Below are positions 43,950 through 51,805 of a stretch of DNA of 64,000 nucleotides, in pieces (position 1 is the stretch's first letter; each line of letters starts with the position of its first letter). A program made the translations under genes and the position numbers. The notes below the pieces were generated by a model. That model was not told where the DNA came from and did not search any database. It was given only the letters and a program-made list of their open reading frames with translations. Origin of the DNA: Cyclobacteriaceae bacterium. Its GTDB lineage: Bacteria; Bacteroidota; Bacteroidia; Cytophagales; Cyclobacteriaceae. Where the stretch lies: NCBI GenBank assembly GCA_028278225.1, contig JANQEU010000085.1, positions 62,001 to 126,000 of the forward strand, in the 5' to 3' direction.

Positions 43950-45800
43950 TTAGTTTAACCCTGTATCCTTAAAGATCATCCCGGACCCGGGAATGTTCTC
44001 CGCCGAATTCCAGGCAGGATACCAGTAGTGTTCCGTCCTTTCTTCTCCATTTTTATCGAAATCATAGTACCCCACTCCAAGGCGAACCGTAGACCATGAC
44101 TTCATCTGCTTTTCATCCAGGTATTTTGCCGGAAATACCATTTCAACCTGCGCACCATTTTCGGTTTTGCTAAATGCCGACACCACACCTTCGGGCATGG
44201 ATTCGGCGTTATACACCGGACCATTTTCCCTGAAGTTTTGAAAATACGCTATCCACTCCGCATTACGGCCCGCACCTTTATTCGTCGCACTGATATGTTC
44301 CGGACGCGCGTCCAGGGCCACTACCAGAACATCCTGCTGCCAGGCTCTGCTATCTTCGCTGACAAAGAGTTCTTCATCCGTAATTTCAAATGCCATGTAA
44401 AGATTTTCACTGTCATACGATGACATAAATCTTATGGTGCAGTCATCCGAACCATTATAGTGAAACGGGCTGCCCTTCACATTTTCCTCGTTCAAGGTGA
44501 TCCACTCTCCTTTCCATTCTTTCAGCTTACCGTCAATTTTAATTTTCTTAGCAGATTCAGTGACTTTCAGTTTATAATTTGGGGCAAAATTCAGCGTTTG
44601 ACGTAAAACCAGGTCCGGTCGTCCTTCATAGGTATATTGTGCTTCCGTTTTGAGCAGGATCGGACTGATGCGTGCCAAGTCAACCTTTTCCTGGTTTATC
44701 ACCGAAAGGTTGACCAGTTTTACATCATTCGGATCAACCTTAAGTGCCGTCTTTTCCAGTTTGTAGAATACCGATGGATGTATGACTCCATCAAGTTTAA
44801 CACTCAGGGGATAGTCACTGTCATTGGTAATTCTGACCTGCGTCGTCACCTCTCCGGACAATTTATTATCGATGTAGACCGGTTCTATTCGAACGGGAAA
44901 CGGGCGGTTCCTCACCAGGTCTGCAATTTCCCCGGTTACCACATCTTCATTCCAAATGCCTTCGAGCAGCAGATTTGCCAGTAAAGGGCCTTCATCTGTC
45001 ATGGTAACCCAGACCACATGATCAAATTCGCCGAATGCCGTCCCTCTCAGTCTGCTACCGCCACCCGTGGTGGCCAGGGCAATATATTTCCCGTTGTTTC
45101 GAACCGCTTTGTAATACCTGTGATGGTGTCCGGCAAATACATTATGATCCCTGTCCTGCAAAAGCTTCTCTACATCATTCCAGCGCTTTGTGTCTTCCAG
45201 CACCCACAGTGGCTGGTGCAGAAAAACAAGCGTCCACTTCACATCCCGGTTTTCATCCAAAACCTTTTTGATATACTCATACTGTTCATTATCTATGGTT
45301 CCCCTGTTCGAACCCCTGCGATTATCCTCTGAATTCAGGCACAGGAACAGCACATCCTTATACACGAAATGGTAGTACGTTACACCAAAGATCTCTTCCC
45401 ATTTTTTCTCCATCACTTCGTTAGTAATATCATGGTTTCCCGGAACATAGAAAAACGGCATTTCCAGCTGATCAATAAACCCGTTGAATTCTGCCCATTC
45501 GGCATCCAATTGTGCTTCATCCTCCGTGTACCCTTCGATGAGATCGCCTACGCTCATGACAAATTCGGGCTGAAGCAGATTTAGTTTACGGATCCCATCC
45601 ATAAAAACTCCCGGCCGGTGGCCACCGGTCCGGTCGGTAACAATTGCAAATTGAAATCGCTGCGGAGAATCGTTCCATTCAATGTTGTTCCATGGTTTTT
45701 GATTGGTTGGAACATCAATTATGATGCGCGGCCCGGTTTGACCGATGGCCACATGTGAAATGATCAGGAAAAAAAGTGAAAGTAATGATACGTATTTCAT
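43950..45800 (-). CDS. Exported metallophosphoesterase with C-terminal CBM9-like domain
   Basis: From ATG 45800 this is 616 residues with a signal peptide (MKYVSLLSLFFLIISHVAIG). The calcineurin-like domain has QFAIVTDRTGGH (Asp), VMSVGDLIEGYTE (GDxxE), YVPGNHDITNE (GNHD) and VFAGHHHRYY (GHxH). After an about 100-residue linker comes a carbohydrate-binding family 9-like beta-sandwich: IKIDGKLKEWKGEWITL, DDCTIRFMSSYDSENLYMAF, AEWIAYFQNF and AQVEMVFPAKYL. It would hydrolyse phosphoester bonds in the periplasm, the CBM-like domain giving substrate targeting. The start at 45842 adds a non-native prefix and is rejected. Single gene. Confidence 0.9.
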   Translation of the reverse strand: MKYVSLLSLFFLIISHVAIGQTGPRIIIDVPTNQKPWNNIEWNDSPQRFQFAIVTDRTGGHRPGVFMDGIRKLNLLQPEFVMSVGDLIEGYTEDEAQLDAEWAEFNGFIDQLEMPFFYVPGNHDITNEVMEKKWEEIFGVTYYHFVYKDVLFLCLNSEDNRRGSNRGTIDNEQYEYIKKVLDENRDVKWTLVFLHQPLWVLEDTKRWNDVEKLLQDRDHNVFAGHHHRYYKAVRNNGKYIALATTGGGSRLRGTAFGEFDHVVWVTMTDEGPLLANLLLEGIWNEDVVTGEIADLVRNRPFPVRIEPVYIDNKLSGEVTTQVRITNDSDYPLSVKLDGVIHPSVFYKLEKTALKVDPNDVKLVNLSVINQEKVDLARISPILLKTEAQYTYEGRPDLVLRQTLNFAPNYKLKVTESAKKIKIDGKLKEWKGEWITLNEENVKGSPFHYNGSDDCTIRFMSSYDSENLYMAFEITDEELFVSEDSRAWQQDVLVVALDARPEHISATNKGAGRNAEWIAYFQNFRENGPVYNAESMPEGVVSAFSKTENGAQVEMVFPAKYLDEKQMKSWSTVRLGVGYYDFDKNGEERTEHYWYPAWNSAENIPGSGMIFKDTGLN

Positions 45801-46226
45801 GGTGGTGGATTTTGACCCAATTTCGAAAAAACCCGGCAACAAATGAAGCTAATTGAGCTACTAATTTTTAATCACTGAGACCACCTGTCCGGAGAAAAGA
45901 GATCGTAGGAATTTGCAACCTCCCCGGAAAACCTATCTACAGCCAATTCATCTGTTTTCGGTATTGCAGCTTTTGCAAATGATACGTTGGGGTTACGCAG
46001 GGAATATGTCGGAAATTGTTATGGACATTCTTCAGACTATCATTAAGAAACAACAGTTTGACCAGGATTATAGCTACCTTACGTTCGCAAGATATATAGA
46101 GGAGGGAGTGAAAAATTAAGCTGAGCATTCCATAGAGACAGAATTCGAAAATCCTCATCCGACCTTTCCCGTTCTGATTCCTCCATACAGCTATTTTCAA
46201 TTTGTAACAAGATCAAGCGTCAGAAT
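45801..46226. other. Intergenic stretch with a doubtful small frame
   Basis: About 425 bases separate the phosphoesterase start from the next gene on the other strand. A frame at 45913-46119 (+, TTG start, 68 residues ending ARYIEEGVKN) is open, but it shows no recognisable feature and could be chance; the antisense frame at 45937-46200 is no better. No repeat or hairpin of note is present. Confidence 0.35.
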
Positions 46227-46583
46227 ATGATAAATCGAGCTGCAATCAATAGTAAATATGTTTTTTTGTGGAGTAAGTACCGTCCGGCGATACTAAATCT
46301 TATGATTTCCGCCACTTCCGGTCCGCAGCAATATCAGTTTTCAAAACATGAATTCCAGGACATAAATCCGAAAAAGAGAACCGGTTATAGCTTTGTATTG
46401 CGTGTACACCGGGGTAAAGCAGCCAATAATATCAAAACCTCCGTACTTGCGCAAGACCTGCTTATGGTGCTGCAACACTCGGCAAAAGCCAGGGAATTGG
46501 CTGAGGAATCACTCTATGAATTCGAATTGGACAGAGATTTCAAGCTTCACATTAAACAGGAAGAGGCTCCCGAAGTGAATTGA
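46227..46583 (+). CDS. Conserved-looking protein of unknown function
   Basis: This 118-residue protein has an N-terminal helical region (INRAAINSKYVFLWSKYRPA), a basic beta-like centre (GYSFVLRVHRGKAANN) and an acidic C-terminal part (ELAEESLYEFELDRDFKLHI). It has no signal peptide, membrane segment or known motif. A good hairpin follows the stop by 15 bases, which supports a real transcript end. I do not recognise the family. Confidence 0.6.
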   Translation: MINRAAINSKYVFLWSKYRPAILNLMISATSGPQQYQFSKHEFQDINPKKRTGYSFVLRVHRGKAANNIKTSVLAQDLLMVLQHSAKARELAEESLYEFELDRDFKLHIKQEEAPEVN

Positions 46584-46598
46584 TAATTTGAGTCTAAA

Positions 46599-46629
46599 AT
46601 ACCATCCGGATTGCTACCGAATGGTATTT
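46599..46629. terminator. Hairpin terminator between convergent genes
   Basis: AATACCATCCGG (46599-46610) and CCGAATGGTATT (46618-46629) pair with one mismatch around a 7-base loop. A run of A precedes the left arm and TTTACC follows the right arm, so it can act in both directions: for the unknown gene to the left and the cold-shock gene to the right. Confidence 0.65.
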
Positions 46630-46654
46630 ACCAATTTCAGGTTCCCTAACGGTA

Positions 46655-46849
46655 CTAATCAATCAACTCAACATTGACAGCATTTAAACCCTTTTTCCCT
46701 TGTTCTACATCAAATTTTACCCTGTCATTTTCCTTGATTTCGTCAATAAGACCACTCTTATGGACAAAAAGATCCTCATTTGAGTCTGATGGGCTAATAA
46801 AACCAAATCCTTTGGAATTATTAAAAAACTTTACTGTTCCTTCTTTCAT
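46655..46849 (-). CDS. Cold-shock (CspA-family) protein
   Basis: This 64-residue OB-fold protein carries both RNA-binding motifs of CspA proteins, KGFGFISPSD (RNP1) and DLFVHKSGL (RNP2), and the family opening MKEGTVKFFNNS. It binds single-stranded RNA and DNA and melts secondary structure. It lies 36 bp downstream of the DEAD-box helicase gene, a functional pair in RNA remodelling, and the two probably form an operon. A terminator hairpin follows. Confidence 0.93.
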   Translation of the reverse strand: MKEGTVKFFNNSKGFGFISPSDSNEDLFVHKSGLIDEIKENDRVKFDVEQGKKGLNAVNVELID

Positions 46850-46885
46850 TATTATTAGTTAAAAATATTCTGTATTTAAAGTCGC

Positions 46886-48076
46886 TTAATCAACAAACGT
46901 AAATGCCCTACCTGTGTTACCAGCCCTGCCTGTACGCCCTATCCGGTGGATATAACTGTCCATTGTTTGTGGTAGTTGATAATTGATGACATGAGTGATA
47001 TTTGAAACGTCAATACCCCGTGATGCAACATCGGTGGCGACCAATACCTGCACATTCCCTCTTTTAAATTTGTTCAGGGCATTATTCCTGTAATTCTGAG
47101 ATTTATCACCGTGTATGTGATCGGCTCTTACTCCTGATTGTCTGAGTTTCTTGCTCACTCTATCAACCAACCTCTTCGTTTCGGCAAACACCAATACTTT
47201 CTCAAATGATTCGTCATCAATTAGATCAAGTAGCATATCAAATTTATTACTGCCTTGAGGAACCCTGATTATATCTTGCTCAATCTGATCCTTACTCGGA
47301 GCACCCACATTTACCTTCACTTTAATTGGATTGCGTAATAACTTATCAATCAGTGATTTTTGGGTATTGTTAAGAGTGGCCGAAAATAACATGGTTTGTT
47401 TTCTTGAGATCATTGATCCGACGATTTTCATTACGTCGGTAACAAAGCCCATATCCAGCATTCTGTCAAACTCATCCAGTACCAGCACCTCAAATTCGTC
47501 TAACCGAAGCGCCTCACGACCCGCGAGGTCCATCAATCTTCCTGGTGTCCCAATCACAATGCTGTGTCTTCGTTTTAATCGACTTAAGTCTCTATTAATG
47601 CTTGTTCCACCTATGCAGGTGGCTGAAGTTAAATTCACACCCCCATTTAGGTTGTTGAATTCCTCCTCAACCTGCAGGGCCAATTCCCTTGTAGGTACGA
47701 TCACCAATGACCTTGAGAGGTTAGTACTGAGGGATTTTTCAATAATTGGTATCAGAAAAGCACCGGTTTTTCCAGTCCCCGTTTTCGCTACTCCCATTAG
47801 ATCACGACCAGACACCAAGTGATCGAATGTTTCTTCCTGTATCTGAGTTGGATAAACAAATCCCATGCTTTCAAGATTTCTTTTAAGTCTGTAATCCAAA
47901 GACATTTCGTTGAACGATTTGGTGGGTTTGAAAAACTCTGGCTCCTCTTCGATTGACCTTTTTATCAGCAAATCCGGATCTATTGTTTTTATGTGTCTTC
48001 TGTTTTGGTTCTTCGTTCTCTTTGAAAATTTTGAGCCACGTCTTTTATTTTGTTTTTTTGTATGATTATTTTTCAT
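46886..48076 (-). CDS. DEAD-box RNA helicase
   Basis: From ATG 48076 this is 396 residues; the frame from 48118 adds 14 residues without support. A basic N-terminal tail (MKNNHTKKQNKRRGSKFSKR) precedes the helicase core: Q motif (SLDYRLKRNLESMGFVYPTQ), motif I (VAKTGTGKTGAF), Ia (VPTRELALQ), Ib (GTPGRLMDL), II (DEFD, in VLVLDEFDRMLDMGF), III (FSATL), IV (VLVFAETKR), V (VATDVASRGID) and VI (YIHRIGRTGRAGN). Motif II is DEFD, a common variant of DEAD. Such helicases unwind RNA in ribosome biogenesis and cold adaptation, in line with the CspA gene just downstream. The leader upstream is long (see 48315). Confidence 0.93.
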   Translation of the reverse strand: MKNNHTKKQNKRRGSKFSKRTKNQNRRHIKTIDPDLLIKRSIEEEPEFFKPTKSFNEMSLDYRLKRNLESMGFVYPTQIQEETFDHLVSGRDLMGVAKTGTGKTGAFLIPIIEKSLSTNLSRSLVIVPTRELALQVEEEFNNLNGGVNLTSATCIGGTSINRDLSRLKRRHSIVIGTPGRLMDLAGREALRLDEFEVLVLDEFDRMLDMGFVTDVMKIVGSMISRKQTMLFSATLNNTQKSLIDKLLRNPIKVKVNVGAPSKDQIEQDIIRVPQGSNKFDMLLDLIDDESFEKVLVFAETKRLVDRVSKKLRQSGVRADHIHGDKSQNYRNNALNKFKRGNVQVLVATDVASRGIDVSNITHVINYQLPQTMDSYIHRIGRTGRAGNTGRAFTFVD

Positions 48077-48314
48077 TGTTTTTATTCGAATGTCAACAGT
48101 TCTCCTGCCGCCGACCATAATTAGTATTTTAAATTGATTGGGGAATTAGCCAGAAAAAGGCATTCCCTGCGTGCTATCTGAAGTTGCAACGCACAGTGTC
48201 CGGTTATTAGGCTCTTATAGTGTATTGTTTTAATAATTGATCCTAGTGAAGGAGAAAATCTTAATAGAATCAAAAGAGATAAAATAAAGAAAGGCTTCTT
48301 CGACTATTGTGACG

Positions 48315-48322
48315 CAAAGCTA
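48315..48322 (-). promoter_or_regulatory. -7 box of the helicase/cold-shock operon, with a long leader
   Basis: TAGCTTTG on the minus strand (48322-48315) is an exact TAnnTTTG box; no clear -33 element is present at the expected spacing. The transcript would have an about 230-nt leader before the helicase ATG at 48076, as is often seen for cold-regulated genes. The other bases of the 429-bp gap (48077-48505) carry no gene that I can support. Confidence 0.35.
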
Positions 48323-48505
48323 CGCCTAATTAATTTGGTATCCTATCGCACCTGTCAAATGAGCATTATCATGGATGGTATTCTGCATTAAGTTAATTGT
48401 CTGACATATCCCATCATTATGAGTAAAGGTGCTATCTTAACCAAATTAGAAGATCCTGGCTACAAGGCAAACAGACATTCGGCCAATCTCTAAGAATTCC
48501 AAAGT

Positions 48506-50107
48506 GTGCAAAATCCACAATCAGACTATGATTACATAATAATCGGAAGCGGTTTCGGCGGTTCAGTCAGCGCTTTACGGCTTTCGGAAAAAGGATACAA
48601 AGTGCTGGTCATAGAAAAAGGAAAATGGTGGAAAGACGAGGACTTCCCAAAGTCCAACTGGCAATTGAAAAAATGGCTGTGGGCACCTCGATTGGGTTTG
48701 AGAGGGATTATGAAAATGTCATTTTTAAAGCACGTGACGGTGCTTTCCGGAGTTGGCGTAGGAGGCGGATCCCTTACCTACGCCAATACATTACCTGTTC
48801 CGAAGAAGGCATTTTTCACTTCAGGCACCTGGAAAGAGCTGGCGGACTGGGAAGAGGAATTAGCGCCATTCTACAAAATGGCATATCGCATGCTTGGTGT
48901 TGCAAAAAATCCGAAACCCGGGCCCGCAGATGTCGCACTTCAAAAACTCTCCGAACAAATTGGGAGATCCGAACACTACGATACGGTCAATGTTGGTGTC
49001 TACTTTGGTGAACCGGGGCAAACTGTTTCGGATCCTTATTTCGGTGGACACGGGCCTGATCGGACAGGGTGCATTCACTGCGGAGAGTGCATGACCGGTT
49101 GCCGGCACAATGCCAAAAACACCCTGGACAAAAACTATCTGCATCTCGCCCGGAAGATCGGTGCAGAGATCATCGCTGAGCATGAAGTCACAAATGTCCG
49201 GCCGCTTAAAAGCAAAAATGGTGAGGATGGGTATGTCATTACCTGCAAATCCTCATCGGGAAAAAAGAGCTTTATATCCGGAGGCGTGATCTTTTCAGGA
49301 GGTGTGATGGGTACGATCCCATTATTGCTAAAGATCAGGAAACACAGTCTTCCCCTTTTGTCGGACAAGCTGGGCTGTAATGTGAGTACAAACAATGAAG
49401 CCCTGACCGGTGTAACAACCCAAAACGTTTCTGAAGACTATTCAAAGGGTCTGGCGATTGGCTCTATCCTGCACACCGATGAAAACAGTCATCTTGAACC
49501 TGTTCGTTACGGGGCAAAATCGGGTTTCTTCAAATTACTCTTTGTCCCGCTCGCCTATGGTAATAATATGATCATCCGAACCGGCAAAATGCTGTACAGG
49601 ATAATGATCTCCCCGATCTCATTTTTAAAAATATTGATTGCTCCAGGTTATTCAACAAAAACTGTCATTCTTCTGTTTATGCAAACCCTCAACAGTACCC
49701 TTCGATTCAAAAGAGGAAAGTTTATTCCCATTAGAACGGAGATGGAAAAAGGTCCGGGACCAAGCGCCTTTCTTCCCGAGTCAAAAGCTTTGGCTGAAAA
49801 GTTCGGCAAAATAATTAATGGCAACGCATTCGTCGGATTTACGGAAACGCTGATGGGTATTCCCTCCACAGCCCACATCCTGGGGGGAGCAGTCATGGGT
49901 GCAAATAAAACTGAGGGCGTAATTAACTCCAATAATGAAGTATTTGGCTACAGAAATATGTTGATATGTGATGGCTCGATGATCTCCTCTAATCCCGGTG
50001 TCAATCCCTCCCTGACTATTACTGCAATTTCCGAAAGGGCGATGAGTAAGATACCACTTAAGAGCAAACCAGGAATGTCCCAGGATCGGTCTGATGTCAA
50101 CGTTTAG
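48506..50107 (+). CDS. GMC-family flavin oxidoreductase with a four-Cys motif
   Basis: This 533-residue protein (GTG start) has the FAD-binding motif YIIIGSGFGGSVSALRLSEK and the GMC signature GVGVGGGSLTYANTLP. CIHCGECMTGCRHNA at residues about 190-204 contains C-x2-C-x2-C-x3-C, a 4Fe-4S-like or zinc-like motif present in cholesterol-oxidase-type bacterial GMC proteins. The C-terminal part includes AHILGGAVMGANKTEGVINS and CDGSMISSNPGVNPSLTITA, with the His/Asn region of the active site. The family oxidises alcohols or sterols with FAD; the substrate here is unknown. Alone on the plus strand, 45 bp from the convergent repeat-lipoprotein gene. Confidence 0.88.
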   Translation: MQNPQSDYDYIIIGSGFGGSVSALRLSEKGYKVLVIEKGKWWKDEDFPKSNWQLKKWLWAPRLGLRGIMKMSFLKHVTVLSGVGVGGGSLTYANTLPVPKKAFFTSGTWKELADWEEELAPFYKMAYRMLGVAKNPKPGPADVALQKLSEQIGRSEHYDTVNVGVYFGEPGQTVSDPYFGGHGPDRTGCIHCGECMTGCRHNAKNTLDKNYLHLARKIGAEIIAEHEVTNVRPLKSKNGEDGYVITCKSSSGKKSFISGGVIFSGGVMGTIPLLLKIRKHSLPLLSDKLGCNVSTNNEALTGVTTQNVSEDYSKGLAIGSILHTDENSHLEPVRYGAKSGFFKLLFVPLAYGNNMIIRTGKMLYRIMISPISFLKILIAPGYSTKTVILLFMQTLNSTLRFKRGKFIPIRTEMEKGPGPSAFLPESKALAEKFGKIINGNAFVGFTETLMGIPSTAHILGGAVMGANKTEGVINSNNEVFGYRNMLICDGSMISSNPGVNPSLTITAISERAMSKIPLKSKPGMSQDRSDVNV

Positions 50108-50152
50108 CGCCTGCCAGCATTCTTGAGTATCAGTAACTTGTTAATGAAGGCA

Positions 50153-51619
50153 CTACTCAATAACCAACTCTTCACAGTATGTCGCACCTTCCGGGCATCT
50201 GTCGGTCTCAGTATGCAAGCAGATCTCATAAACACCCGGGGAGTGGAATTGATATTCCATCAGATTGTCACGCCCCTGTCCATCCTCCTCGGAGTGTATT
50301 AAATCGTCGTTAACATATATGGCCCACAGGTAGGGTATTTCGGTCATGCCTTCAAATTCCGCAAAGAATTGGTACGTAGCTGAATCCAGTTTTTCATACT
50401 CGAAAAATAATTGCGGACACAGATCCGCTACTTCAATTTCCTCACAATACCAGACGCCTTCGGGACACAGGTCGGTTTCAGTGAAAATACAGGTTTCATA
50501 AGCACCGGTGTCGAATTCAAAGAACATTTTATTGTCCCCACCCGGTTCTTCGGTCTCCGAATACAAAAGAATATCTTCCTGAAAAACTTTCCAGACATAA
50601 GGTATTTCGTCTTTCAGCTGAAAATCAGCAATAAACTGGAAAACTGAAGGCGTGTCTACCGCATGTGAAAATTCGAAATGCAATTCAGGACAGAATTCTT
50701 CCACTTCTATCACCTCACAATAGTAGGTCCCCTCCTGGCATTTGTCCGTAACCGCTTTGACACAGATCTCATATACACCGGGAGGAAATGTTTCCTTCAG
50801 CATATGATCACCATCCACACCTACTCCATCGGTCTCAACAAAGTCATCGTTGATGTACCAGTCATAAGAAAACAAATCATGCTTCCCAGGAAAATTTACC
50901 GTGAATGTGTACCTGTTGTTATAGCCGGCGTCGGTTGAGAAAAACAATTCAGGACAGTCAGGGCATGAATTAAATATTTCATACAATCCGAAGTAACCGT
51001 CAATCGATATTATGGTATCCTCCGAAAACACCTCAGCACCTAATGGAAATACAAACCGGGGCTGGTACGCAAACCCCTGATCGATTTTAAAGTCGAAATA
51101 CTGCTCCGCATTGTCAATGGTGTGAGTTTCACCATTTTGGTCAAGCAGGGATACCGGATATACCAGGTCAAAGCATTTGGTGAAAAAACGATGAAAATCG
51201 TCTTTAAAGGATGGAATTCCACAATCCGTGAGCAACTTCAGCAGATCCTCTTCTCCCTCTATATTCTTTAATGTGCTGCCCTGGGCAACCAAAACAGGAA
51301 AAACAATTCCATCAATATTCAAACCTAAGCTTTGACTATTGACGGCCTCCAGCAAACCAGCCATATCGTCGACCTCAATGGTTATGTCATTGTTAAATCC
51401 CAGTTCGATCGGAAAAAGGAACTCAAAACAGAGGTTATTTACTCCAAGAATCGAATCACCAAGTGCGTTTAGCAGGGTGACAATACCGGTGCTCTGCACT
51501 ACCTGGAGCGTATCTGAGGACTCCTCAGGTGGAAAGCTTAATTCATCTTCACTCAGGCACGACTGGAGCAATAAACCTATGCTAATGAAAAAAATAAATC
51601 TATTTATCAGTCGATCCAT
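50153..51619 (-). CDS. Lipoprotein with three C-terminal four-Cys repeats
   Basis: This 488-residue protein has lipobox LLLQSCLSEDELS (Cys about residue 21). Residues about 25-215 form an unrecognised domain (VTLLNALGDSILGVNNLCFE, IDGIVFPVLVAQGSTLKNIE). Then come three repeats of about 88 residues starting CPELFFSTDAG, CPELHFEFSHA and CPQLFFEYEKL. Each has the pattern C-P-x-L-x-F, a Y-x-W-x-I/V core, PGVYEICLHTETDRCPEG-type ending and YCEE, thus four cysteines. They resemble PKD-like beta-sandwich modules and match those of the neighbouring larger lipoprotein. Probably anchored at the outer surface; ligand unknown. Separated from the larger gene by a strong hairpin. Confidence 0.75.
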   Translation of the reverse strand: MDRLINRFIFFISIGLLLQSCLSEDELSFPPEESSDTLQVVQSTGIVTLLNALGDSILGVNNLCFEFLFPIELGFNNDITIEVDDMAGLLEAVNSQSLGLNIDGIVFPVLVAQGSTLKNIEGEEDLLKLLTDCGIPSFKDDFHRFFTKCFDLVYPVSLLDQNGETHTIDNAEQYFDFKIDQGFAYQPRFVFPLGAEVFSEDTIISIDGYFGLYEIFNSCPDCPELFFSTDAGYNNRYTFTVNFPGKHDLFSYDWYINDDFVETDGVGVDGDHMLKETFPPGVYEICVKAVTDKCQEGTYYCEVIEVEEFCPELHFEFSHAVDTPSVFQFIADFQLKDEIPYVWKVFQEDILLYSETEEPGGDNKMFFEFDTGAYETCIFTETDLCPEGVWYCEEIEVADLCPQLFFEYEKLDSATYQFFAEFEGMTEIPYLWAIYVNDDLIHSEEDGQGRDNLMEYQFHSPGVYEICLHTETDRCPEGATYCEELVIE

Positions 51620-51707
51620 TCGTGCTCTTTATCTCTTTTTAATGAAACTCATCTATCCATAGGCGGAGTACGGTGCGGGGCTAAAATTAACAATTCAAAT
51701 AACAAGA

Positions 51708-51783
51708 GGAAGTTACCCTCACCAGTGTCCGGTTTATCCCTAAGTTGTTGAGGTATAAACCGGAACCGGATCGGGTAACTTCC
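51708..51783 (-). terminator. Strong two-stage hairpin between the two repeat-lipoprotein genes
   Basis: GGAAGTTACCC (51708-51718) pairs with GGGTAACTTCC (51773-51783), and inside it TCCGGTTTAT (51728-51737) pairs with ATAAACCGGA (51755-51764), both perfect. The structure lies 23 bases beyond the stop of the upstream gene on the minus strand and 89 bases before the start of the next. It is most simply a terminator or processing site that makes expression of the two genes unequal. Confidence 0.65.
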
Positions 51784-51805
51784 ATATATAAGCAAGCGGA
51801 GATAT

